Positions 19,547 to 28,312 of a stretch of DNA of 64,000 nt are shown here, in pieces. Each line of letters starts with the position of its first letter. The stretch's first letter is position 1. The stretch lies in the NCBI RefSeq assembly GCF_001975985.1, contig NZ_MTQF01000015.1:1-64000 (forward strand). Reading direction: 5' to 3'. The DNA is from [Flexibacter] sp. ATCC 35103 (lineage in GTDB: Bacteria; Bacteroidota; Bacteroidia; Flavobacteriales; Flavobacteriaceae). The notes under the pieces are model-generated. The model was not told the origin of the DNA, searched no databases, and saw only the letters and a program-made list of their open reading frames with translations. A program made the translations under genes and the position numbers.

Positions 19547-20011
19547 CTATGAATGTTTTTCGATAAGCTTTTTTGCGATTATATCCGTTACTTCGTCCAG
19601 CATTTGATATACAGTATCAAAACCATTAGGAATACCAAAGTAAGGATCCGGAACATCTACATTTTCATCCGGAAAAAGTTCATTTAGAATAAGTTGAACT
19701 TTGTTTGTGTGTTCAGGAGTTTTTGCAAGATTAATTACATCTCTGTAATTAGAATTATCCATTACATAGATGTAATCAAATTCGTCTAAATCAGCAGCTT
19801 TAAATTGTCTGCTTCTTTGCGTATCTATACATAGTCCGTTTTTTTTGGCAACAGCAATAGATCTTTTATCCGGTGAGTGACCTAAGTGCCAAGATCCGGT
19901 TCCTGCAGAATCAACCATAAAGGTATTAGGTAATTTTGATGTTAAAATACCTTCGGCTAAAGGTGATCTACAAATATTTCCCAAACAAACCATTAAGATT
20001 TTTACTGGCAT
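19547..20011 (-). CDS. low-molecular-weight protein-tyrosine phosphatase
   Basis: A 154-residue phosphatase. The P-loop CLGNICRSPLAE (C9 to R15) begins just after the first strand and the general-acid Asp is in VPDPYFG. Such enzymes remove phosphate from tyrosine kinases or arginine residues. It starts 7 bases after the dnaA stop, so the two are likely co-transcribed. Confidence 0.93.
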   Translation of the reverse strand: MPVKILMVCLGNICRSPLAEGILTSKLPNTFMVDSAGTGSWHLGHSPDKRSIAVAKKNGLCIDTQRSRQFKAADLDEFDYIYVMDNSNYRDVINLAKTPEHTNKVQLILNELFPDENVDVPDPYFGIPNGFDTVYQMLDEVTDIIAKKLIEKHS

Positions 20012-20018
20012 GATGCGT

Positions 20019-21446
20019 TTATAGCGTTAATTTTTTGTTGATGTCTTCGACAAATTTTTTGAATTGTTTGTCTGTAGAAACTAAATTATCAACAGTTTTA
20101 CAAGCATGTAAAACGGTAGCGTGATCGCGATCCCCAATCTGTGAACCAATGTTTGCCAAAGAAGCTTTTGTGAATTTCTTAGCAAAAAACATTGCCAATT
20201 GTCTCGCCTGTACCACGTGTCTTTTTCTAGTTTTAGATTGAAGAGTTTCAATGTCCAACTGAAAATAATCTGACACAATTTTTTGAATATAATCAATAGA
20301 GATTTCTCTCTTTACATTTTTAACAAATTTCTCTACAACGCTTTTAGCTAATTCAATCGTGACTTCTTTTTTGTTGAAAGAAGATTGTGCGATAAGTGAA
20401 ATAATGGCGCCTTCAAGTTCTCTAACATTGCTTTTGATATTACGGGCAACATATTCAATAATGTCTTCCGGCATTTCAACACCATCACGATACAAGATGT
20501 TTTTAAGGATCGAAATTCTGGTTTCGTAATCCGGCTGATGTAACTCAGCAGATAATCCCCATTTAAAACGTGATAATAAACGCTGTTCAATATCCTGCAT
20601 ATCAACAGGAGCTTTGTCAGATGTTAAAATTACTTGTTTTCCGTTTTGGTGCAAGTAGTTAAAAATGTGAAAAAATACATCTTGAGTTCCTGATTTTCCA
20701 GATAAAAACTGAACATCATCAATAATCAAAACGTCGATTAACTGGTAAAAGTGAATGAAATCATTACGATTATTTTTTTTAACCGAATCAATATATTGTT
20801 GTGTGAAAATTTCGGCAGAAATATATAAAACCGTTTTTTCAGGATATTTATCTTTTACTTCAACACCAATAGCGTGTGCTAAGTGTGTTTTTCCTAAACC
20901 AACTCCACCAAAAATCAATAAAGGATTAAAGGATGTTCCTCCGGGTTTGTTGGCAACGGCCATACCTGCAGAACGGGCTAAACGATTTGAATCTCCTTCT
21001 AAGAAATTGTCAAAACTGTAATTCGCATTTAATTGCGATTCAATTTTAAGATTTCTAATTCCGGGAATTACAAATGGATTTTTAAGTTCAGGATTTAAGT
21101 TTTTAAACGGAGCATCAACCTCTTGCGGTTTCATTGGCACTCTGTTGGCACTTGGCAACTGTTCGGTAAACGGTTGTTTATTGCCATAAGTGTTCTCCAT
21201 TTTAATTTTATAGAGTAACTTTGCGTTTTTTCCTAGTTCTTTGGTAAGTGCAACTTTTAATAATTTAACGTAATGTTCTTCCAGCCATTCGTAGAAGAAT
21301 TTACTTGGTACTTGAATATATAACGCGTTGTCGGTTAGCTCAACTGATTTGATTGGTTCAAACCAAGTTTTGTAGGCTTGATCTTGAATATTGTCTTTTA
21401 TAAAGGACAAACAGTTTTCCCATACCGATTGAGCAGTTTTAGTCAT
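20019..21446 (-). CDS. dnaA: chromosomal replication initiator DnaA
   Basis: A 475-residue initiator. Domain I is at about 1-85, a linker follows, and the AAA+ domain III has Walker A FGGVGLGKTH (179-188) and Walker B in LIIDDVQFL. Domain IV ends with the DNA-binding signature DRDHATVLHACK. It binds DnaA boxes at oriC. The 186-bp upstream gap holds no cluster of consensus boxes, so oriC is probably elsewhere. Confidence 0.97.
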   Translation of the reverse strand: MTKTAQSVWENCLSFIKDNIQDQAYKTWFEPIKSVELTDNALYIQVPSKFFYEWLEEHYVKLLKVALTKELGKNAKLLYKIKMENTYGNKQPFTEQLPSANRVPMKPQEVDAPFKNLNPELKNPFVIPGIRNLKIESQLNANYSFDNFLEGDSNRLARSAGMAVANKPGGTSFNPLLIFGGVGLGKTHLAHAIGVEVKDKYPEKTVLYISAEIFTQQYIDSVKKNNRNDFIHFYQLIDVLIIDDVQFLSGKSGTQDVFFHIFNYLHQNGKQVILTSDKAPVDMQDIEQRLLSRFKWGLSAELHQPDYETRISILKNILYRDGVEMPEDIIEYVARNIKSNVRELEGAIISLIAQSSFNKKEVTIELAKSVVEKFVKNVKREISIDYIQKIVSDYFQLDIETLQSKTRKRHVVQARQLAMFFAKKFTKASLANIGSQIGDRDHATVLHACKTVDNLVSTDKQFKKFVEDINKKLTL

Positions 21447-21632
21447 AGATTCAGATAAATTTTTTATTATTGATAAAGATTCTCCTAATAAAAAAGGAGC
21501 AATTTTATTCCGTATTTCGGGATAACAAATATGTGAACAAATTTCTGTAAAAAAAAATATTTTGGAGTCTAATTTTATAAAAAAATGTTGTAAGTGAACT
21601 TTTGGAAGCTAATTTTTTTTAATATATAAATA

Positions 21633-22037
21633 ATGAAAAATCATCAAACGCAAGTGCGTGTTCGTTACTCAGAAACAGACCAAATGGGAGTCGTTTATCA
21701 CGGAAATTATATCCCTTATTTTGAGATAGGACGTGTGGAATGGCTTAGAAATAAAGGGATTTCGTATAAAAGTATGGAGGAAAGCGGAATTGGATTGCCG
21801 ATCGTCTCCATGCAAATAAATTACAAAAAATCGGCACGCTACGATGAGCTTCTTACGATTCATACTGCTTTCAAAAGTCAGTCGTCTGTCAAGATCGAAT
21901 TTGACTGCGAGATTTATAATGAAGCGAATGAGTTATTAACAACTGCTGTGTTTATTTTAGTATTTATTTCGTTAAAAACAGGTCGCCCAACTGCCCCTCC
22001 GGATTATATTTTAGAATTGTTTAAAACGCTTGTCTAA
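21633..22037 (+). CDS. acyl-CoA thioesterase, 4HBT/YbgC type
   Basis: A 134-residue hot-dog-fold thioesterase. The signature YSETDQMGVVYHGNYIPYFE (11-30) contains the catalytic Asp at about 15. It hydrolyses short acyl-CoA or related thioesters; the physiological substrate is unknown. It is divergent from dnaA and convergent with the YigZ gene. Confidence 0.88.
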   Translation: MKNHQTQVRVRYSETDQMGVVYHGNYIPYFEIGRVEWLRNKGISYKSMEESGIGLPIVSMQINYKKSARYDELLTIHTAFKSQSSVKIEFDCEIYNEANELLTTAVFILVFISLKTGRPTAPPDYILELFKTLV

Positions 22038-22068
22038 TTGTTAAAATGAGATGGTTTTTTGTATCAAT

Positions 22069-22701
22069 TTAGATAATTTTAATGTCGATTTCGAACATTA
22101 AATCAAAAATGTCGAATACAGATTCGGCATTTTTTTTGCGCGTTTTTGTCGTTATTTTTCCAATTGGTAACCCTGAATCTTCATCAATTTCCATTTCCTG
22201 AGACGTAATTTCCAGTTTTTTTTCCTTAATAACACGCATTACTTTATTCATGTTTTTGTAATCAAAAGAAATTAAGAAATGAACATCGATGGTTTTTTCA
22301 ATGATCTCGCAAACTTCAAGAGTCATTTGTGCTGTAGTTTTATAAGCGGCAATTAATCCGCCGACACCTAATTTTACTCCTCCAAAAATTCGAACCACAA
22401 CTACAAGAACGTTAGTGAGACCAAAAGATTGTATTTGTCCGTAAATTGGTGCTCCAGCAGTATTACTTGGTTCGCCATCATCATTAGCGCGATAGGAGAT
22501 TTTTGGAGCTGTCCCTAATTGATAAGCATAACAATAATGAACGGCATGCGGATGTTGCTTTTTTAAGTTTTCGATGATCGGTTTTACTTCATCTTCATTT
22601 TCTATAGGAAAAGCATAGCCAAAAAACTTACTGCCTTTTTCTTTAAAAAGCACTTCTTCAGATTCTAATGCTATGGTTTTATAGGTATCGTTGTATTCCA
22701 A
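22069..22701 (-). CDS. YigZ/IMPACT family protein
   Basis: A 210-residue protein with an IMPACT domain (about 20-125: SKFFGYAFPI, HYCYAYQLG, DDGEPSNTAGAPI, GGVKLGVGGL) and a C-terminal DUF1949-like ferredoxin fold. The role is unclear; the eukaryotic relative modulates GCN2. It appears to start at TTG (22701), since no ATG lies upstream in frame and the next one would remove the domain edge. Confidence 0.88.
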   Translation of the reverse strand: MEYNDTYKTIALESEEVLFKEKGSKFFGYAFPIENEDEVKPIIENLKKQHPHAVHYCYAYQLGTAPKISYRANDDGEPSNTAGAPIYGQIQSFGLTNVLVVVVRIFGGVKLGVGGLIAAYKTTAQMTLEVCEIIEKTIDVHFLISFDYKNMNKVMRVIKEKKLEITSQEMEIDEDSGLPIGKITTKTRKKNAESVFDIFDLMFEIDIKII

Positions 22702-22735
22702 AAGTTGATTTGTAAATTATGTTTAAATTTTTTTG

Positions 22736-22875
22736 CTACTAATTTCACAAATTAGCACAAATTTTTCACGCAGATTTAAAAAGATTTAAGCTGATGCTCG
22801 CAGATTATAATTAAAATTAAATCTGCTCGAATCTTTTTAAATCTGCGTAAAAAAAATCTTTTAATCCGTGACGGA
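22736..22875. repeat. CGCAGATTTAAAAAGATTT inverted repeat
   Basis: In the 186-bp gap, ACGCAGATTTAAAAAGATT (from about 22770) is mirrored by AATCTTTTTAAATCTGCGT (ending about 22849), with further CACAAATTAGCACAAATTT words at the left edge. Related words occur at 29966-30000 and 56078-56105. Confidence 0.7.
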
Positions 22876-22887
22876 AAAGATCCTTGG

Positions 22888-23490
22888 CTATAGTATTTTT
22901 TTATTGAATAAATCTACAACATCTTCCTGACCTACTTGTAAATTCCAAACATGAAAACCTAAGGCAGCAGCAGAATCTGTGTTTTCTTTTTTGTCATCTA
23001 TAAATAATGTACGTTTGGGAGATAATTCGTGTTTTTTAATCAGATACTGGAAAACTTCTGCATTTGGTTTTCTCATTCCAATTTCAAACGAAAAATAAAC
23101 TTTCTCAAAACATTGATAGAAGTCACTGTAAAAAGAAATTCCGCTTTTATTTTCGAAAGTCTCAATATGTATAGCATCCGTATTGCTTAATAAGAACAAA
23201 CGGTATTTTTTAGAAAGCATTTGCAAAAACTCTAAACGATATAATGGGAAATCTGCTAAAACGGCATTCCATGCTTCCAGGATTTGTTCTATTGAGGCGT
23301 TTGGAAGTTCTTTTTGAAAACCCGCCAGGAAATCATCATAAGATATATCTCCCGTTTCAAACAAAAGATTCAAACGATCTAATTCAGCATTCCATTCTGT
23401 CATGCCTAATTTCTGCAATCCTGAAATGGTTGCCTGTTTGTCTAAATTGATAAATATATCTCCAAAGTCAAAAATTATAGTATCAATCAT
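22888..23490 (-). CDS. HAD family hydrolase, YihX-like
   Basis: A 200-residue HAD phosphatase. Motif I is IIFDFGDIFINLD with nucleophile D8; motif II is LLSNTDA; K and DD of motifs III/IV are in GMRKPN and FIDDKKEN. Pattern and length fit the alpha-D-glucose-1-phosphate phosphatase/YihX group, but the substrate is unproven. Its start overlaps the ribD stop by 8 bp, so they are probably co-expressed. Confidence 0.85.
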   Translation of the reverse strand: MIDTIIFDFGDIFINLDKQATISGLQKLGMTEWNAELDRLNLLFETGDISYDDFLAGFQKELPNASIEQILEAWNAVLADFPLYRLEFLQMLSKKYRLFLLSNTDAIHIETFENKSGISFYSDFYQCFEKVYFSFEIGMRKPNAEVFQYLIKKHELSPKRTLFIDDKKENTDSAAALGFHVWNLQVGQEDVVDLFNKKIL

Positions 23491-24532
23491 GATTTCTAAT
23501 GTTTAATAATTCGTCGCCCGCTAAGAAAGTTTTAGTTAAGTTTTTCTTTTGGATAATGGGAGCTTTTGTGCCTTTTCTGAAAATACTTTTTCCGATAAAA
23601 ATTCGGGCTTCATCCCAGATATTTTCATCTATAAAAGATTGTAATGTCTGCAATCCGCCTTCAATAATAATAGATTGAATTTGATATTGATATAAAACAG
23701 CCAAAATCTGTGGTATTATATCCTGATTAAAATCAATTATTTCAAAGTTAGTGTTTTCTGTTGAGTCGTTTGTTTCAGATTTGGTAAATACAATAGTTTT
23801 TATACTGCCATCAAATATAAAGCTATCTTTTAAGATGCGATTATTTTGATCTAAAACAACTCTTACAGGATTATTTCCTGACCAATCTCTGGTATTTAAT
23901 TTCGGATTGTCTTCAATAACAGTTTGGGTTCCTACAAGAATGGCTTGTTCTTCACTGCGCCATTTATGAACCAGTTGTCTTGAATATTGATTCGTAATCC
24001 AGAAAGGTTTTCGATCTTGATTAATTTCTTTTTCAGGAGATAAAAAGCCATCCTCACTTTCGGCCCATTTCAATATTATATAAGGTCTCTTTTTTTGATG
24101 AAAGGTAAAAAAACGTTTGTTTAGTTCGTTACATTCATTTTCAAGAACACCAACAACAACATTAGCGCCGGCAGCAATTAATTTTTTAATACCGTTTCCA
24201 GCTACTTTTTCATTAGGATCTACAGTTCCAACAACTACATTAGGAATTTTATGTTCTATAATTAAATCGCAGCACGGAGGTGTTTTTCCAAAATGGCTAC
24301 AAGGTTCTAAGCTCACATAAATAGTAGCTTTCTTTAATAACGATTTATCTTTTACAGATTGTATGGCATTAACTTCGGCATGTGGCTCTCCGGCTTTTCT
24401 ATGCCAGCCTTCGCCAATGATTTGATCTTCATAAACAACTACGCTTCCAACCATTGGGTTAGGATATGTAGTTCCAAACCCATTTTGTGCTAATTTAATG
24501 CAACGTTTTATGTATTTTTCATGTATATTCAC
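23483..24532 (-). CDS. ribD: bifunctional riboflavin deaminase/reductase RibD
   Basis: A 349-residue enzyme for two early riboflavin steps. The N-terminal deaminase (1-145) binds zinc through H51 (HAE), C78 and C87 (PCSHFGKTPPC). The C-terminal NADPH reductase (about 148-349) has KWAESEDG, the GTQTVIEDNP block and IEGG. It has its own promoter and a HAD gene overlapping downstream. Confidence 0.95.
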   Translation of the reverse strand: MNIHEKYIKRCIKLAQNGFGTTYPNPMVGSVVVYEDQIIGEGWHRKAGEPHAEVNAIQSVKDKSLLKKATIYVSLEPCSHFGKTPPCCDLIIEHKIPNVVVGTVDPNEKVAGNGIKKLIAAGANVVVGVLENECNELNKRFFTFHQKKRPYIILKWAESEDGFLSPEKEINQDRKPFWITNQYSRQLVHKWRSEEQAILVGTQTVIEDNPKLNTRDWSGNNPVRVVLDQNNRILKDSFIFDGSIKTIVFTKSETNDSTENTNFEIIDFNQDIIPQILAVLYQYQIQSIIIEGGLQTLQSFIDENIWDEARIFIGKSIFRKGTKAPIIQKKNLTKTFLAGDELLNIRNHD

Positions 24533-24536
24533 AGTG

Positions 24537-24564
24537 CAAAAGTAGTTATTTTTGTTTAGTTCAA
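24537..24564 (-). promoter_or_regulatory. promoter of ribD
   Basis: On the minus strand, TTG (24564-24562) is separated by 17 bases from TACTTTTG (24544-24537). This is a full match to the Bacteroidetes -33/-7 pattern; the -7 box lies just before the ribD ATG, implying a very short leader. Confidence 0.6.
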
Positions 24565-24605
24565 TAGTTATCGCAATAGTTAAGAAACTATCAAAAAACT
24601 ATTTT

Positions 24606-24613
24606 TACTTTTG
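24606..24613 (+). promoter_or_regulatory. -7 promoter element of the acetyltransferase operon
   Basis: TACTTTTG matches TANNTTTG, 26 bases before the ATG at 24640. It is divergent from the ribD promoter in a 107-bp gap. Confidence 0.55.
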
Positions 24614-24639
24614 TATATAGATAATACGAATAAAGAAAT

Positions 24640-25125
24640 ATGAAAAATTGGATTATCAGATCGATCAAAAAAGAAGACAATCAGGCAGTTGCTCAATTAA
24701 TAAGATCGGTTTTTGATGAAATGGAAATACCTAAAGTTGGTACAGCTTACGAGGATCCTTACTTAGATTTAATGTTTGAGGAATATAATAAGCCGCAATC
24801 TGTTTATTATGTAGTAGAAAATGAAGGAGAGATTGTAGGTTGTGCAGGGATTGCGCCGTTAGAAAATGGAGATTCTAATATATGTGAATTACAAAAAATG
24901 TACTTTTTACCTGAAACACGCGGTTTGGGTATTGGTACAAAAATGATGGAAAAATGTTTGGACCAGGCAAAAACTTTTGGTTTCGAAAAATGTTATATCG
25001 AAACAATGCCGTTTATGCACGCCGCGCAAAAATTATATAAAAAATCAGGATTTGAATATTTAGATGCTCCAATGGGATCTACCGGGCATAGTTCTTGCCC
25101 TGTGTGGATGTTGAAAGATTTATAA
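24640..25125 (+). CDS. GNAT family N-acetyltransferase
   Basis: A 161-residue acetyltransferase. The acetyl-CoA pyrophosphate loop is PETRGLGIGTKMM (about 92-104), preceded by the strand CELQKMYF and followed by CYIETMPFMHAAQKLYKKSGF. Substrate unknown. It is 4 bp from the following lipoprotein gene and 34 bp further from prmC, so one transcript is likely. Confidence 0.87.
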   Translation: MKNWIIRSIKKEDNQAVAQLIRSVFDEMEIPKVGTAYEDPYLDLMFEEYNKPQSVYYVVENEGEIVGCAGIAPLENGDSNICELQKMYFLPETRGLGIGTKMMEKCLDQAKTFGFEKCYIETMPFMHAAQKLYKKSGFEYLDAPMGSTGHSSCPVWMLKDL

Positions 25126-25129
25126 GCTT

Positions 25130-25939
25130 ATGAAAAAAAATGTTTTTGTAATTATTTTAGTTTCGGTTTTATTTTCTTGTAATGGTTCTCAGGGGAAAAA
25201 AGTAGAAAAAAACAGCAGTATTATTAATAAAACTATCGCTAAAGATTCTCTAAAAGAAGATGAAGTGGTATCAAATGAAGAGTTTAAAAAAGAATTTGAT
25301 ATTCTATTGCCAAGAAGTTATCGAACTTATGATGCTAAAAATCCGGCAACTTCCTTAACTGAAAAGTGGATTGAATTATATGAAGAAAACGGAACATATT
25401 ATTTAGGGAAAGCTAATTTTAAAACAGAAAAAGATTTTGATGAATGCACTGGGGATTCTTTAGTGTCGATTTCACCTAAAAATAAAGTGGTTGTTTTTAT
25501 GGATTTTCCGGAACTGAAAACAGGAAGTGTTAAATCCTTAAAAATTAATAAGCGAAAAGTCTGGCCTAAAGAAAAAGTATCTTACACGTTTAATAATGTG
25601 AATTATGTTTTTAGAGCTGAAGGAAAAGTTCTTTCTCAGTTCAAAGTAGATCCTGATGAAAGTGGAGAAGAAGTTTTTAAAAACGTAGCAAATTATAAGC
25701 TTTATTTAACCATAGGAAATAGTACCGAAAAATTGCTTCTTGCAGAAGATTCATTTCAGGATACATTTGTAGAATTGCTTTTTGCCGGTGATATGGACGG
25801 AGACGGAAAATTGGATTTTGTTTTTGGCGCAAACAGAAATTATGAAGAAGAGCGTGTGATTTTGTTTCTTTCCTCTAAAGTCAAAAACGAAGACACGGTG
25901 AAAAAAGTTTCAGAAATAGCAGTGCAATTTGATTGCTAA
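25130..25939 (+). CDS. hypothetical lipoprotein with calcium-like loop
   Basis: A 269-residue predicted lipoprotein; the lipobox ends at C17 (VLFSC). I do not recognise a characterised family. Near the C-terminus DMDGDGKLDFVFG (about 224-236) looks like an EF-hand/FG-GAP-type calcium loop. It lies between an acetyltransferase and prmC. Confidence 0.75.
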   Translation: MKKNVFVIILVSVLFSCNGSQGKKVEKNSSIINKTIAKDSLKEDEVVSNEEFKKEFDILLPRSYRTYDAKNPATSLTEKWIELYEENGTYYLGKANFKTEKDFDECTGDSLVSISPKNKVVVFMDFPELKTGSVKSLKINKRKVWPKEKVSYTFNNVNYVFRAEGKVLSQFKVDPDESGEEVFKNVANYKLYLTIGNSTEKLLLAEDSFQDTFVELLFAGDMDGDGKLDFVFGANRNYEEERVILFLSSKVKNEDTVKKVSEIAVQFDC

Positions 25940-25973
25940 GCAAATCTTTTTATAATAACAGATATAAAAAAAA

Positions 25974-26837
25974 ATGAAAATCAAACAATATCGTACTCAC
26001 TTTATTAAAGAATTATCACCTTTTTACGATGCGTACGAAGCGGAAAGTTTTTTCTATTTGATTTTAGAAGACAAACATAAATTACGTCAAATTGATTTAG
26101 CATTAAATCATGAATTAACTTTTTCAGAAAGTGATTTTGTTGTCTGGGATTCATTTTTGAATCAATTAAAAAAAGAAGTTCCAATCCAGTATTTATTAGG
26201 GAAAACTAATTTTTATGGTTTAGATTTTGAAGTCAACGAAAATGTTCTGATTCCAAGACTGGAAACGGAGGAATTAGTAGAATGGATTATCAAAGAAAAT
26301 TCTAAGATTGATACTTCTAAAAAAATTAAAATTTTGGACATCGGTACCGGAAGCGGATGTATTGCAATTTCTTTGGCAAAAAACATTCAAAATGCCGAAG
26401 TGTATGCTATTGATGTTTCGAAAAAAGCATTAGAAACAGCAAAAAAGAATGCAATAAACAATAATGTAGACGTGACATTTATGTTCAAAAATATTTTAGA
26501 ACTTGATGTTTTAAAATATGATTTTGATATTATTGTCTCAAACCCTCCATATGTCCGTAATTTAGAAAAACAGGAAATCAAAAAGAATGTGCTGGATTAT
26601 GAACCGCATCTGGCACTTTTTGTAGAAGATAATGACGCCTTGGTTTTTTATCGAAAAATAGCCGAACTGGCTCAGAATAATCTTTTAAAAAATGGGCAGT
26701 TGTATTTTGAAATCAATCAGTATTTGGGTGATGAAATGAGAGAATTGCTGGAAAATATGAATTTTACAAATATCGAATTAAGAAAAGATATTTATGATAA
26801 TGACAGAATGATTTCCTGTAAAGTTTCTATGGGTTAA
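25974..26837 (+). CDS. prmC: peptide chain release factor glutamine methyltransferase
   Basis: A 287-residue SAM enzyme that methylates the GGQ glutamine of release factors. The SAM loop is DIGTGSGCI (122-130) and the substrate-binding NPPY is at 190-193. The N-terminal helical domain (1-90) includes QYLLGKTNFYG, typical of PrmC. Confidence 0.94.
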   Translation: MKIKQYRTHFIKELSPFYDAYEAESFFYLILEDKHKLRQIDLALNHELTFSESDFVVWDSFLNQLKKEVPIQYLLGKTNFYGLDFEVNENVLIPRLETEELVEWIIKENSKIDTSKKIKILDIGTGSGCIAISLAKNIQNAEVYAIDVSKKALETAKKNAINNNVDVTFMFKNILELDVLKYDFDIIVSNPPYVRNLEKQEIKKNVLDYEPHLALFVEDNDALVFYRKIAELAQNNLLKNGQLYFEINQYLGDEMRELLENMNFTNIELRKDIYDNDRMISCKVSMG

Positions 26838-26867
26838 TAATGAGTTTTAAGATTTTAATGGCATAGA

Positions 26868-28112
26868 TTACTCATAACGCAAAGCTTCAATTGGGTCTAA
26901 TTGAGAAGCCTTGATCGCAGGATATAAACCTGAAACAATAGCAACGGTAAAGCTGGTTGCAAAAGCAGCAAAAATGGCTACCCAGGGAACTACAAAAACA
27001 AAACTCATTGCGGTTGCGATAGCAAAACCCAAAAGAATTCCAATTATAATACCAATCAAACCTCCAATTTGTCCAATTAGTAAAGTTTCGATAAAAAACT
27101 GAACAGCGATTGTGATCTTTTTTGCTCCTAAAGCTTTTCGAACTCCTATTTCGCGTGTGCGTTCTGTAACAGAAACGATCATAATATTCATTAAGGCGAT
27201 CGAAGATCCTAAAATGGTAATAACACTGATAATCCAGGACGCCCAGCCTAAGTATTTTGTAATACCCAGAATACGGTTTATCAAATCATCACTACGGCCA
27301 ATTCCGAAATTATTATCGCGAACAGGACTTAGTTTTCGTACTCTTCGCATCGTACTTGTAGCGTTATCAATCGCCTCATCAAGAAGTTCTTTTTTAGCAA
27401 CCATTACACTTAAAGTATAATTGATATTTGGAGCCGTAAATAGTGATCTCGCAACCTGAATTGGAATCAAAACACGCAAATCCTGACTATTTCCAAACGT
27501 TGATCCTTTCTCTTTTAAAACTCCAATAACTTTAAAACGAGCACCGCGAATTGAAATTATTTTATCAATTGGATTCACATCTTTTAATAAGCCTTTTTCG
27601 AAATCTGATCCTACAACGCAGGAATAAGTATTGTTTTCAATATCAAATTGATTAAAGCTACGGCCGGAACTTATTTCTAGACCTGAGTTTGTGATAAAAT
27701 GCTCATCAACGCCCAGAATGCTTATTTCCGGATCTGTTTTTTTATCTATATATTTTACTTCTGCAGTTTTTGTTGCGGTAAAAGACAGTGAAGTTTCTGT
27801 AAAAGGATATTTGTATTTGTTTTTAAAAGCAACCGCTTCAGGGTAAGAAATAATTGGGTTCACGATTTCACGCTCGTTACTTCCGCGGTTTTTTAGATTG
27901 TTTTCGTATTGGTTAATGTTGAAAGTATTTGCTCCCATAGAAGCAAAATTGGTCGAAATTGTGTTTTCAAGTGCTGTCACAACAGTCAGGATTCCAACCA
28001 AAGCCGTAATTCCGATAGCGATAATTAATACAGTAAGAATGGTTCGCAATAATTGTGTTTTGATAGAACCAAAAGCAATTCGGATATTTTCTTTAAATAA
28101 TTTTAGCATCAT
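26868..28112 (-). CDS. MacB/FtsX-type ABC transporter permease
   Basis: A 414-residue permease with one N-terminal transmembrane helix (about 20-43), a large extracytoplasmic MacB core domain (about 45-270) and three C-terminal helices ending in the FtsX motif GLYPAIKASQLDPIEALRYE. Such proteins drive mechanotransmission exporters of lipoproteins, peptides or drugs; the ATPase is not adjacent. The ATG at 28112 is used; 28109 is equally possible, and a TTG at 28118 is less likely. Confidence 0.88.
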   Translation of the reverse strand: MMLKLFKENIRIAFGSIKTQLLRTILTVLIIAIGITALVGILTVVTALENTISTNFASMGANTFNINQYENNLKNRGSNEREIVNPIISYPEAVAFKNKYKYPFTETSLSFTATKTAEVKYIDKKTDPEISILGVDEHFITNSGLEISSGRSFNQFDIENNTYSCVVGSDFEKGLLKDVNPIDKIISIRGARFKVIGVLKEKGSTFGNSQDLRVLIPIQVARSLFTAPNINYTLSVMVAKKELLDEAIDNATSTMRRVRKLSPVRDNNFGIGRSDDLINRILGITKYLGWASWIISVITILGSSIALMNIMIVSVTERTREIGVRKALGAKKITIAVQFFIETLLIGQIGGLIGIIIGILLGFAIATAMSFVFVVPWVAIFAAFATSFTVAIVSGLYPAIKASQLDPIEALRYE

Positions 28113-28269
28113 GACCAATTTGTCACGAAAATACGTTTTTTGTTACAAGTTTGTTTTCGAACTGGCATTATTTATTTTAAAAAATAAGATATTTGCAGTC
28201 GATTTGTGATTAATAGTAAATCTAAAATCCCAATATAATTAATGTAAAAGAGTTTATGAGGTAAGATTA

Positions 28270-28306
28270 TAAATAATCTAAAATCTAAAATCTAAAATCT
28301 AAAATC
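28270..28306 (+). repeat. AAATCTA heptamer tandem repeat
   Basis: About four consecutive AATCTAA/AAATCTA units lie just upstream of hisS. The same word occurs in direct and inverted form at 33361-33442. Confidence 0.75.
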
Positions 28307-28312
28307 AGAAAG

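Noticed and set aside
22888..23490. HAD protein as inactive because the +2 Asp of motif I is Gly
   Set aside because: YihX-type proteins commonly have FDFGG-like motif I; the other motifs are intact.
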